Shown in pieces: positions 15,131 through 24,801 of a stretch of DNA of 64,000 nucleotides. The notes under the pieces are model-generated. The model was given only the letters and a program-made list of their open reading frames with translations. It did not search any database and was not told the origin of the DNA. How positions within the stretch are numbered: the stretch's first letter is position 1; each line of letters opens with the position of its first letter. A program made the position numbers and the translations under genes. Origin of the DNA: Adiantum capillus-veneris (taxonomy: Eukaryota; Streptophyta; Polypodiopsida; Polypodiales; Pteridaceae); the NCBI GenBank assembly GCA_014529385.2, contig CM043949.1, positions 142,669,858 through 142,733,857 on the forward strand, written 5' to 3'.

Positions 15131-15912
15131 TGTTAGAAAATAAGACGTAGCTAAATAGATTTTTGAGTAGATTACTTAATGGAGAGAGATAGATTTCACA
15201 CACAAGAGATTATAGAGTAGAGAGAGAGAGAGAGTACACACGATATACGTGGTTCACCCAATGTGGGCTACGTCCACGGGAAAGCAGCCACTCAATGGCT
15301 TTAGCACTACAAAAGAAGAAGTAGTTTACAAAGGGATTAAACCCTTGATAGAGCTCCCGCCTTGCTTCACTCTCACCACCTCACACTCACCTTGTTTCAT
15401 CAACTTCACACTATGAAATGTGTGTAGAAATGGCCTTCTTTTATAGGCCAAAAGGGCTGCCCTCTCTTATGAGAGGCAGCCATGTGTAGCCGCCCTTGTG
15501 CGAATAAGTCCAAATCGAACCCTCCAATCTGCCCATGTGTGGCCGCCCTTGAGAAGACAAGTCCGCTTTTGAATTCGGCCACCGGCCATTGAATTCGGCC
15601 ACCGGCCACCACCGGCCATTGACTTCCGACCACCAGCCACCGGCCATTGACTACCGGCCAACCGACCGGTTGTTTTTCGACCACTTTCCAGCTGCCGTCC
15701 GGCCATAATATTCCAGCGAGGGAAAAAAAAGTCTCGGGGGCCTCCGCCCTCGAGGCCCCTAAAGTTGCCCCTGACTCTTGTCCGTGAAAATTTTGGTTTC
15801 CGGTGAGTGATTTTCCTTCACGCACGATGGCTTCTCCTCATAATGGGGGCCCTACAAATGTGCGCTTTTACCACAGAAAATTACAAGGGTAAATCAGGCT
15901 CCATACTTAACA
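15131..15912 (-). mobile_element. Copia 3' LTR
   Basis: 782 bp, TG...CA, close to the LTR at 23700 but with a few indels, for example a duplicated CCGGCCATTGA-rich unit near 15590-15660. The polypurine tract on the minus strand (CCAAGTGGGAGATT) adjoins it at 15913-15926. Open frames inside it have no meaning. Confidence 0.95.
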
Positions 15913-15975
15913 ATCTCCCACTTGGAGAATGATCTCCAAACCAAACCTACGATGACTGCTTTCCATTCTGGCTTC

Positions 15976-17709
15976 TTATCCTTGAATGCCGATTGAAGAT
16001 GAGCAAAAGCTCAACTTATCCTTGTTGACCACCTTTGTAAACATGTCTGCAGGATTTTCACTTGTATGCACCTTTCCTAGCTTTAGCTGTCCCTCTTCCA
16101 AAAGAGTGCGTATGAAGTGATATCTCACCTCAATGTGCTTTGTCCTTGAATGAAAGGCTGAGTTCTTCGCAAGATGGATAGCGCTTTGGCTATCACTGTA
16201 CAAGACACAATTGTCTTGTTTGAATCCAAGCTCTTCTAAGAATCTGTGAAGCCACAGAATTTCTTTGCTTGCCTCCGTCATTGCTACATACTCTGCTTCC
16301 GTGGTAGAAAGTGAAACCACTTTCTGCAGCTTTGAAGCCCAGCTTACTGTTGTGCCTCCAATCATGAACACATAGCCAGTAGTGCTCCTTCGAGTATCTT
16401 TGTCACCTGCCATATCTGCATCAGCATACCCTTCTAGAAAAATATCAGTTCCTCCAAAATACAAAGCATTTGTTGTTGTCCCTTTTAGATACCTAAGTAT
16501 CCACTTCACAGCTTGCCAATGCTCTTTACCTGGGTTGTCCATGAACCTACTCACAACTCCCAGTGCATGTGCAATGTTTGGCCTTGTCCAGACCATAGCA
16601 TACATTAGAGAACCTATCGCTGCAGCATATGGAACTTTAGACATATAGGCTATCTCCTCTTGTGTCTTTGGACACATATCCTTCGTTAGTTTAAAATGAC
16701 CAGCCAAAGGTGTAGAAACTGGTTTTGCATTTTGCATTGCAAACCTTTCTAGTACCTTCTTGATGTAATCTTCTTGAGATAGCTTTATTGTCTTCTTCGT
16801 CCTGTCCCTTGATATTTTCATACCAGGTATCCTCTTTGCAGCACCTAAATCTTTCATTGAAAAAGATTTAGACAGCTCCTCTTTTAGATCTTTGATGTTC
16901 TGCATGTTAGCACTTGCAATCAGCATGTCATCAACATACAACATTAGGATGATGAACTTCCCATCTCCCAAATTCTTCGTGTAGACGCAGTGATCCGAGT
17001 TGCATCTTGTGAATCCATGATCCAACATCCATCGATCAAAATTCAAGTACCATTGTCTTGATTCTTGCTTTAAACCATACAAGCTCTTCTTTAATCTGCA
17101 AACCATTTTCTCCTTACCTTTTACTTCATACCCCTTTGGTTGAAGCATGTAGATTTCCTCCTCTAAGTCACTGTGAGGGAATGTCGTATTTACATCCATT
17201 TGCTCGAGATTTAAATCATGAGCAGCCACAAGGCTTAAGACAAGCCTAATTGAGTTCATGTTTACAACAGGAGAAAATATTTCATTGAAGTCAATACCTT
17301 TCTTTTGAAAAAACCCTTTTACCACAAGCCTAGACTTGTACCTTTTCTTCCCACCTTCTTCTTCCTTCAGCTTGTACACCCATTTGTTTTGAAGTGCCCG
17401 CTTACCTTTAGGCAACTCAACCAACTCCCATGTTTGGTTGCGATGTAGTGAGTCCATCTCCACTTGCATGCTCTTCGTCCATTCTTCTTTGGATTCATGT
17501 TGCATAGCTTCTTCGTATGATTCCGGCTCTCCAGAATCTGAGATCAAGAGATGGTTGAAGGAAGGAAAAAAACCTTTCTGGAGGTCTCCTTGCTCTTGTA
17601 GATCTTCGGGGAATAGGTTGAGGCTCCTCATTTGGTTGACGTTGTTGCACATTGTCACCGTTTGCAGTCCTTGAGTCTTCACCGTCCTCAAGCTCCATGT
17701 ACCCATCAC
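15976..17709 (-). CDS. Copia reverse transcriptase-RNase H (577 codons open)
   Basis: Copies the element's RNA into DNA and removes the RNA strand. Visible are the RT entry NKWVYKLKEEEGGKKRYKSR, the catalytic MLYVDDMLIAS box, and the RNase H segments DADMAGDKDTRRSTTGYVF, STTEAEYVAM and SDSQSAIHLAKN with the terminal HIEVRYHFIR. The N-terminal text is the acidic linker that normally follows integrase (RRSTRARRPPER is in an overlapping frame just upstream at about 17560). Normal Copia polyproteins have protease and integrase before this; here they are deleted. The frame is open to the end, but without integrase it could not act alone. Confidence 0.93.
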   Translation of the reverse strand: MMGTWSLRTVKTQGLQTVTMCNNVNQMRSLNLFPEDLQEQGDLQKGFFPSFNHLLISDSGEPESYEEAMQHESKEEWTKSMQVEMDSLHRNQTWELVELPKGKRALQNKWVYKLKEEEGGKKRYKSRLVVKGFFQKKGIDFNEIFSPVVNMNSIRLVLSLVAAHDLNLEQMDVNTTFPHSDLEEEIYMLQPKGYEVKGKEKMVCRLKKSLYGLKQESRQWYLNFDRWMLDHGFTRCNSDHCVYTKNLGDGKFIILMLYVDDMLIASANMQNIKDLKEELSKSFSMKDLGAAKRIPGMKISRDRTKKTIKLSQEDYIKKVLERFAMQNAKPVSTPLAGHFKLTKDMCPKTQEEIAYMSKVPYAAAIGSLMYAMVWTRPNIAHALGVVSRFMDNPGKEHWQAVKWILRYLKGTTTNALYFGGTDIFLEGYADADMAGDKDTRRSTTGYVFMIGGTTVSWASKLQKVVSLSTTEAEYVAMTEASKEILWLHRFLEELGFKQDNCVLYSDSQSAIHLAKNSAFHSRTKHIEVRYHFIRTLLEEGQLKLGKVHTSENPADMFTKVVNKDKLSFCSSSIGIQG

Positions 17710-17936
17710 CTGTTTCTTTTGTTTGTTTTCTTTCCAAGTAATCTTTGTACATATTTTGTGTTAAAGTCATTTAGGTGTTCTGCAACTGAACCATTCTCTG
17801 TCATCTTTAGATTGAACAAGCGCTTCATAAGAAATACCTTATTGGATGCTGATGGTTTCTTGTAGAAGTCGTCAAGTGACTTCATCAAGTCCTCCGTGGT
17901 CTTCATTTCCGAAACATTGAAGGCCACCGTTGACGC
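17706..17936 (-). pseudogene. Copia gag, second part
   Basis: Reads VAFNVSEMKTTEDLMKSL, PSASNKVFLMKRLFNLKM and GSVAEHLNDFN, the standard Copia capsid C-terminal domain. It continues the gag half at 23447-23666 and is interrupted at about 17936 by the nested LTR element. After HLNDFNTKYVQ the text changes, marking the internal deletion. Confidence 0.9.
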
Positions 17937-17938
17937 TA

Positions 17939-19116
17939 TGAGCGGGATAAAAACACACACAACGCCTCTATAACGACCCAGCACACACTCTTGGGAAGAT
18001 GCACACACACACTATGGGGCACCACTCGGCTTACACAACACACCTGGCCGAGACAGGGAACACACCTCTGGAGTGAGAGGAGAGAGACTATCCACTTGCC
18101 CACTCCACACAAACACACACACACACACACCCAAAAAAACTCAGGTCAAAAGAGGATAATTTCTAATGTTTAGATACAATTGAGCTTGGGCCAACACCAA
18201 TGGCGCAAATAGCTCACACAATATGGGTAAAAGATACCAGATACAATCACAAATTGGAGCAGAAGCTTCGCTCATAGGAGAAACTTACACAGCAAAAACA
18301 GCAGAAAAAGAGTGAAGAATTTGGCAAAATGGATAGCGCCATCGCGTCCGGAACGGCCCAAAACCCCAGTCTACAATGTCAAAGTGCTCAAATCCGACCT
18401 CGGATGAGTAGTTTTGGGCCAAAACTGGCTCCAAAATGAGCAAAAACACACCTGCGGCTGTTCCTCCTCTCTTCTCCACGTTTTTTCTGGTCTTCTCTCT
18501 GTTTTTTCAGTTCCCACACTTAGATTTATTAGTTGGGCACCCTTGGCCTTTTAGATGACCTCAAACGAACCCCGAACAGGCCAAAAACTAACCTTGCAGT
18601 GCATAGTTGTCACCTTTTTGCATCATCCGCACACCTGGCACTCAACATTTTTCAATAATGCATCTCGCAACCACGTGAAGTGGCCCCAAAATATGGTCCT
18701 CATGATGACCTTTCTGCATAATTCTCACAAGAAAACACCCACGTTGTGTCCGTACTTCTCCGCGTGCAAGTATTGACCCCATTCGCCGTCCTGACGCCAC
18801 TAGATGCCATCTGATGCACCTGCTTACCTCATGTCGTCGGCCCGCGGATAGCTTCCTCGAGAAGTTTTACAAGCTACCAACTCCTCATTATTGTAGAAAA
18901 AACACACTGGTAATAGTGAAAATCGATGCACTATGTACATGTTGTCCTACCTGTACACCTCATTATTGTAGAAAAAACACACTGGTACTGGTAATAGTGA
19001 AAATCGATGCACTATGTACATGTTGTCCTACCTGTACACATGTGGGCCCCACGTAACCACCTGGCTCTGAAAAATGGGCAATTCTTTATTTGATGCACCA
19101 TGCATGTATATGTACA
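17939..19116 (-). mobile_element. 3' LTR of the gag-protease element
   Basis: Similar over its length to 22313-23417. It holds a tandem duplication at 18884-19035 (CTCATTATTGTAGAAAAAAC to CCTACCTGTACA, about 73 bp twice) that the other LTR lacks. Confidence 0.9.
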
Positions 19117-19182
19117 TATGCTCTCCTTCTCCATAGCTGAGAGGTATCCACTAATCATTTGTGTCATCAATTCCTCCTTCTT

Positions 19183-19881
19183 TTACAATTCAACCTTGGT
19201 TTGCATCAACCCTTCAATCATTTCATAAGGCCCTTCACTTTCATCTTCAACCTCATTTGTAAATGCGACTAAACCAGACTCCTGGATTTCTTTGTTCATC
19301 AAAAGAACTGCACCATCAGCATCTTCATCACTGTTGGTAGTGCTATCACTGTCCTCATCAGTCACTGTGGAATAGTCTTCATCACTAGACTCATCCTCAT
19401 CCTCAGAAAGCTCCTTCAATCGTTTCCTTGTGTCCATATTATATAGCTTCTTGGCACTTGTCTTTCCATAGAGGCTAATCGTACCATGTCGCCAATCTTG
19501 AACAGCTCCCACTGCACGTAACCATGGTCTACCCAGTATAATAGGATATGCTCCCAACCCTGCTGGCATCACATGAAAATCAACCACTACCTTGGCATCA
19601 TACGCCTCCACTTCTAAGCTCTTTACAACACCCAAGAATTTTACTTTTTGATGGTTTGCCAATCTAATTCGGAAACCTGACACCCTAGTCACTGTAAGAC
19701 CCATCTTCTCAACGCATGAGTGTGTTATGACGCATATTTGGGCTCCACCATCCACATAACCCTGTCCCAAATTTTTTCTTTTGTGCCACACATCTACTAT
19801 TGGGCAAATGTCTGGTAGCTCATCCATCGCCAACACCTTCACTGAACCTCTCTCTGGCTCTTTCTCCATTGGGTTAACCAT
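19183..19881 (-). CDS. Retropepsin-like aspartic protease
   Basis: Would cut the element's gag precursor. The catalytic loop reads YVDGGAQICVIT (a D-G-G variant of the D-T/S-G active site), followed by the hydrophobic strand HVMPAGLGAYPIILGRPWLR with the conserved I-I-L-G-R flap end. The C-terminal third is very acidic (EDEDESSDEDYSTVTDED) and has no known role. It lies 9 bp downstream of gag in another frame, so it is probably made by frameshift or was once joined to gag. Whether the variant active site works is unknown. Confidence 0.8.
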   Translation of the reverse strand: MVNPMEKEPERGSVKVLAMDELPDICPIVDVWHKRKNLGQGYVDGGAQICVITHSCVEKMGLTVTRVSGFRIRLANHQKVKFLGVVKSLEVEAYDAKVVVDFHVMPAGLGAYPIILGRPWLRAVGAVQDWRHGTISLYGKTSAKKLYNMDTRKRLKELSEDEDESSDEDYSTVTDEDSDSTTNSDEDADGAVLLMNKEIQESGLVAFTNEVEDESEGPYEMIEGLMQTKVEL

Positions 19882-19890
19882 CCTCTTCCA

Positions 19891-21246
19891 CTATCGCTTT
19901 AGCTTAGGCACCATCTCTATAAGCTGCCCAAAAGTAACATCTGCCTTCCTGCTCGTCAGATCCTCCTTCAAGTCATAGCTTAATTGCCCATCCCCTAGTG
20001 GAAAATCTGAAACATGAAACTTTCGACGAGCTCTCCTTTTCCTCCTAGCCTTGACATCGTCGCCTTCATGGCTCTTTCCTTTCTTCTTACTAGGACCTAG
20101 GGCACTTCTTCCTTCCTTTTCCTCTGTGGTCCTCTTCCCAATAGGCATCACTAATGTATCCTCTAGCTTTGATGCCTTCTCCAAGGTGACTACACTTAGC
20201 ACTTTTGTCTTTCCCTTTTCCTCCTGGGTTAATCCAATGGTTCCTTCATCTCCCTTAATTTCGATGCCATAATCATTTGACCTAGTTAGCACTTGTCTTG
20301 GCAATGGATACATGTCTCCCCCCATCCTTGGTGGCTTATCACATTGCGGGCTGATGTGACCCAACTCTCCACAATTATAACATGTGGGCGTCTGCCTCCA
20401 AAACCTACTATTGCTTTGTCCAACATCATTCCTAGGCCTTTCTTCACCTCCTGGCTGATTTGCAAACCTCCCTCGATCTCGATTATTTCCCACTTGACCT
20501 AGCATGTTTAGGCTGAGATTCTTCATCAAATCTACCACTTGCCTCATGTCTTGCCTTAGCCCATCATCTTGCACCGATGTAGTGACCACTGCTCGCATAA
20601 CCTGAGTAGTAACAGGAACCACTGGTTCATGATGAACCCCTGACATGTGACCTTGTAAAGACTCTATAGGCTGAAATTCAGACCTCATGGGCAAAGACTC
20701 CACCCCTAACTGGCTCATTTTCCTCGACTTCCACTCTTTGTTCCTTGCTACCTCCAATGCATCTTCATATGTCCTAGGCTTCTTTAGCTCCACTCTCGAA
20801 CGTATATTCTCCCAAAGACCAGCCAAGAACCTGTCCTTCTTCATCATGTCAGGCGGGGGTACATGTGGTGCTAAGGCCTTGCACATTTGCTCCCATGTCA
20901 ATGAAAACTTACGTATGTACGCATCTACTAGCTCACCTTCCTTTTGCACTAAAGCCTGTACTTCTTGCCACACTTTGTCAGGATCTTCTATCTTCACAAA
21001 CTCCACTTCCAACCCATGTCGTAGATTGTCCCAACTCAATCTTACAGGTGGATCAGCCACATGTAACTCCTCTTCAAATGCTTTAGACCAAACTTGTGCA
21101 TCACTCTTCAAACAAATTTGGAGAAGACGTAACATTTGCGCAGGGTCATGAATCTGGTTGCTAATGCAGGCAACCTCCATCTTTTCCAAAAAGTCTTCCA
21201 CATCTTCATCACTTCTTCCATGAAACTCCGGATAAGAGAAAGCCAT
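19891..21246 (-). CDS. Gag protein with retrotransposon capsid domain and zinc knuckle
   Basis: Structural protein of the retrotransposon particle. I place the start at MAFSYPEFHGRSDEDVEDFL (21246), the usual beginning of this capsid family, although the frame is open to 21330. Capsid motifs include LRLLQICLKSDAQVW, LRHGLEVEFVKIEDPDKVW and YIRKFSLTWEQMCKA. A CCHC zinc knuckle CYNCGELGHISPQC lies about two thirds along (near 20370), followed by a lysine-rich tail (SKKKGKSHEGDDVKARRKRR). The ORF is intact, about 452 codons, and followed by protease. Confidence 0.88.
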   Translation of the reverse strand: MAFSYPEFHGRSDEDVEDFLEKMEVACISNQIHDPAQMLRLLQICLKSDAQVWSKAFEEELHVADPPVRLSWDNLRHGLEVEFVKIEDPDKVWQEVQALVQKEGELVDAYIRKFSLTWEQMCKALAPHVPPPDMMKKDRFLAGLWENIRSRVELKKPRTYEDALEVARNKEWKSRKMSQLGVESLPMRSEFQPIESLQGHMSGVHHEPVVPVTTQVMRAVVTTSVQDDGLRQDMRQVVDLMKNLSLNMLGQVGNNRDRGRFANQPGGEERPRNDVGQSNSRFWRQTPTCYNCGELGHISPQCDKPPRMGGDMYPLPRQVLTRSNDYGIEIKGDEGTIGLTQEEKGKTKVLSVVTLEKASKLEDTLVMPIGKRTTEEKEGRSALGPSKKKGKSHEGDDVKARRKRRARRKFHVSDFPLGDGQLSYDLKEDLTSRKADVTFGQLIEMVPKLKR

Positions 21247-21349
21247 GGCTACCCAAATTATGATGCTTTGAGAACCCCTTTGAACACACGTGCAAGAACC
21301 CAAAACTTCTGACTGACTCAATTCCCACAAACTTCAATGGAGCTCAACT

Positions 21350-22290
21350 TTAGATAAGGACAAACACATGCACATCAAATGAGTTTTCATAGTTAATCAT
21401 CGGAATAACAACAGGCAAAGGACATTCCAGGATCTCTCTTAATCTTCTCGGCCCGAACATAAAGACTATGCGCTGCTGCAAAAAAATCTTCCTGGACACA
21501 TGGACATTTATCTGGATTCTTTGAGTTAAATGAAATGGAGTGAATTGAGGGTCATTTTGATCATCCATTAAAGCCAACCATGAAGCTCCCAAGAAGGCAC
21601 ACCTAACTTATCCTCTGATTTTGCCAAAATTTCAGCAGCATAACAGCATAAATGGCTCAAAAGACCAAAAAACCAGCCATCATAACTTGGAAACATTTTG
21701 GCAGAGTTTCCCCAGAAATAGAGCAGTAGGAACCCAAAATATAGACTGTCTATGTATGCATAAACTGTCAACAATAGAACCCGAGCATCAAGTAGGACTC
21801 ACTAGTACATAGCCTATGGCGAGGTCACAAAAAGGGTGCTCCAGCTACCTGTATCAAGGAAAGGATCTCCACATTTGAGAATCCCCCAGCTCAATAAAAA
21901 CCTCACGCTATCGACCCTCACACGAAGGCTAATGCAAATCGCGCATAGTCAAGTCTCAGAAATGACTATCTTCCAGACCAAGTCTCAGAAATGGCTGGGA
22001 CTGCCAAATACAACCAAGTATGGCTCCACAAATGCGTACAATGGCAGTTTCCACAAGTAACGTACAATACCAACAGACAATGCGCTCAAGCAGGTGCTAA
22101 ATGATGCATACCCTTGGCAACTGCAAGTGACTCCCACTTGCCAATGTATCACTGAACTCCATCTACCTGTACCTGTGTGAATCACCTGTACCTGTACCTG
22201 TCCCTGTAACCTGTAATCTGCAACCTGCAACCTGTACTCCCGAATCTCGAAGCTTGAAGCTCGAAGCAGAAGGTACTCGAAGAAGATCCT
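21350..22290. other. Leader of the gag-protease element
   Basis: About 1 kb between the 5' LTR (22313) and gag on the minus strand. It has no convincing gene. Near 22165-22225 there is a small repeat of ACCTGTACCTGT/CTGTAACCTG units. Confidence 0.6.
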
Positions 22291-22312
22291 CCGTGGGGGC
22301 GCCAAAAGAATA

Positions 22313-23417
22313 TGAGCGGGATGAAAACACACACAGCGCCTCTATAACGACCCGACACACACTCTTGGGAAGATGCACACACACACTATGGGGCACCACT
22401 CGGCTTACACAACACACCTGGCCGAGACAGGGAACACACCTCTGGAGTGAGAGGAGAGAGACTATCCACTTGCCCACTCCACACAAACACACACACACAC
22501 ACACACCCAAAAAAACTCAGCTCAAAAGAGGAGAATTTCTGATGTTTAGATACAATTGAGCTTGGGCCAACACCAATGGCGCAAATAGCTCACACAATAT
22601 GGGTAAAAGATACCAGATACAATCACAAATTGGAGCAGAAGCTTCGCTCATAGGAGAAACTTACACAGCAAAAATAGCAGAAAAAGAGTGAGGAATTTGG
22701 CAAAATGGACAGTGCCATCGCATCCGGAACGGCCCAAAACCCCAGTCTACAATGTCAAAGTGCTCAAATCCGACCTCGGATGAGCAATTTTGGGCCAAAA
22801 CAGGCTCCAAAATGAGCAAAAACACACCTACGGCTGTTCCTCCTCTCTTCTCCACGTTTTTTCTGGTCTTCTCTCTGTTTTTTCAGTTCCCACACTTAGA
22901 TTTATTAGTTGGGCACCCTTGGCCTTTTAGACGACCTCAAACGGACCCCGAACAGGCCAAAAACTAACCTTGCAGTGCATAGTTGTCACCTTTTTGCATC
23001 ATCCGCACACCTAGCACTCAACATTTTTCAATAATGCGTCTCGCAACCACGTGAAGTGGCCCCAAAAGATGGTCCTCATGATGACATTTCTGCATAATTA
23101 TCACAAGAAAACACCCACGTTGTGTCCGTACTTCTCCGCGTGCAAGTATTGACCCCATTCGCCGTCCTGACGCAACTAGATGCCATCTGACGCACCTGCT
23201 TACCTCATGTCGTCGGCCCACGGATAGCTTCCTCGAGAAGTTTTGCGCGCTAACAACTCCTCATTATTGTAGAAAAAACACACTGGTACTGGTAATAGTG
23301 AAAATCGATGCACTATGTACATGTTGTCCTACCTGTACACATGTGGGCCCCACGTAACCACCTGGCTCTGAAAAATGGGCAACTCTTTATTTGATGCACC
23401 ATGCATGTATATATACA
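22313..23417 (-). mobile_element. 5' LTR of the gag-protease element
   Basis: 1.1 kb, starts TGAGCGGGATGAAAACAC on the plus strand like 17939, and ends CATGCATGTATATATACA. A primer binding site follows internally. Confidence 0.9.
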
Positions 23418-23446
23418 TATGCGCAATCCCTTGCTCCAAAAAAGTC

Positions 23447-23666
23447 CTGACAACGCCAAGCTTAACCGGATTGTTCCTAGTGCCTTTCGATCAAGGACAA
23501 TCCATGCTTCATCTGCCATTGTTGAGGGCTTCTTCGCAAGACCGCCTAGTGGCAAATAGAGGTCCTTCTGGTAGAGATAGTCTTCAATCTGCATCTTCCA
23601 ATGTTGGTAGTTTTTGCCGTTGAACTTCTCAATCTTGAGCTTCCCTTCCTCCGCCATAACTCCCAC
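23447..23666 (-). pseudogene. Copia gag, first part
   Basis: Reads MAEEGKLKIEKFNGKNYQHW, KMQIEDYLYQKDLYLPLGG and DRKALGTIRLSLALS, the normal start of Copia capsid proteins. It breaks off at the nested element; the next residues (VAFNV) are at 17936. The start is MGVMAEE at 23666 or the inner Met. Confidence 0.92.
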
Positions 23667-23686
23667 TCAATTCAAGGAATCCTTTC

Positions 23687-23697
23687 CTCTGATACCA
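23687..23697 (-). other. Copia primer binding site
   Basis: TGGTATCAGAG on the minus strand, complementary to initiator methionine tRNA, two bases from the LTR. Confidence 0.9.
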
Positions 23698-23699
23698 GT

Positions 23700-24475
23700 T
23701 GTTAGAAAATAAGACGTAGCTAAATAGATTTTTGAGTAGATTACTTAATGGAGAGAGATAGATTTCACACACAAGAGATTATAGAGTAGAGAGAGAGAGA
23801 GAGAGAGGACACACGATATACATGGTTCACCAAATGTGGGCTACGTCCACAGGAAAGCAGCCACTCAATGGCTTTAGCACTTCAAAAGAAGAAGTAGTTT
23901 ACAAAGGGATTAAACCCTTAATAGAGCTCCCGCCTTGCTTCACTCTCACCACCTCACACTCACCTTGTTGCATCAAGTTCACACTATGAAATGTGTGTAG
24001 AAATGGCCTTCTTTTATAGGCCAAAAGGGCTGCCCTCTCTTATGAGAGGCAGCCATGTGTAGCCGCCTTGTGCGAATTAGTCCAAATCGGACCCTCCAAT
24101 CCGCCCATGTGTGGCCGCCCTTGAGAAGACAAGTCCGCTTTTGAATTCGGCCACTGGCCACCATCGGCCATTGACTTTCGACCACCGGCCATCGACCACC
24201 GGCCAACCGACCAATTGTTTTTCGACCACTTTCCAGCTGCCTTCCGGCCATAATATTCCAGCGAAAAGGAATATTCCGGCGAGGGGAAAAAAAGCATCGG
24301 GGGGCTCCGCCCCCGAGGCCCCTAATGTTGCCCTTGATTCTTGTCCGTGAAAATTTTGGTTTCCGGTGAGTGATTTTCCTTCACGCACAATGGCTTCTCC
24401 TCATAATGGGGGCCCTACAAATGTGCGCTTTTACCACAGAAAATTACAAGGGTAAATCAGGCTCCATACTTAACA
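23700..24475 (-). mobile_element. Copia 5' LTR
   Basis: 776 bp, TG...CA, partner of 15131-15912, followed by the target repeat GGACC. Confidence 0.95.
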
Positions 24476-24801
24476 GGACCGACATCGGGAATATCTCCCA
24501 AACCCAAGCCTAGACCCAAGCCCAAGCTCACGCTCAGGCTCAGGCCTCAGTCGCCCTTTAAAATTACGTATTTTAGCTTCACACATAGCTAAAAATCGAC
24601 CTTTTGAGGACCAACGGAGCTTCAAGTGACCGAACGTTGTGCTACAAAGCACACCGCAAGCCTTTGAGTGATACGCTCATTTTGAGCTATTACACACTTT
24701 AATAAAAAAACTGATCATTAAAATACTTTTAAAAATATTAAAAAATGAGTGAAAATGGATGCCTAAAAAAGTAAGCGGTTAACCTTCGAGGTTATTCGTC
24801 G

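Larger units (their letters stand above)
17939..23417 (-). mobile_element. Nested LTR element with gag and protease only
   Basis: LTR-like copies at 17939-19116 and 22313-23417 enclose gag (19891-21246) and an aspartic protease (19183-19881) on the minus strand. No reverse transcriptase or integrase lies between. Such gag-only elements are known in plants and borrow the enzymes of relatives. A primer binding site (TGGCGCC on the minus strand, about 22291-22304) and a polypurine tract (19121-19132) frame the interior. It sits inside Copia gag; the exact junctions (17934-17939 and 23417-23447) and a target duplication could not be fixed, since about 30 bp at the right fit neither element. Confidence 0.85.
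15131..24475 (-). mobile_element. Copia LTR retrotransposon with internal deletion, TSD GGACC
   Basis: Two near-identical LTRs (15131-15912 and 23700-24475, starting TGTTAGAAAA and ending ACTTAACA) are flanked by GGACC at 15126-15130 and 24476-24480. A methionine-tRNA primer binding site at 23687-23697 shows the minus orientation. Inside are the two halves of gag and a reverse transcriptase-RNase H ORF. Protease and integrase are missing: gag text at 17709 meets the linker just before reverse transcriptase. A second LTR element (about 17939-23417) is inserted in gag. The element is therefore defective twice over. Confidence 0.95.

Noticed and set aside
15406-15825. 139-codon and shorter frames in the Copia LTRs (also at 23979-24388, 17936-18130 and 22163-22559)
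   Set aside because: They lie in LTRs, are rich in repeat-driven Trp/Gly/Arg or Cys/Val, and differ between the paired LTRs.
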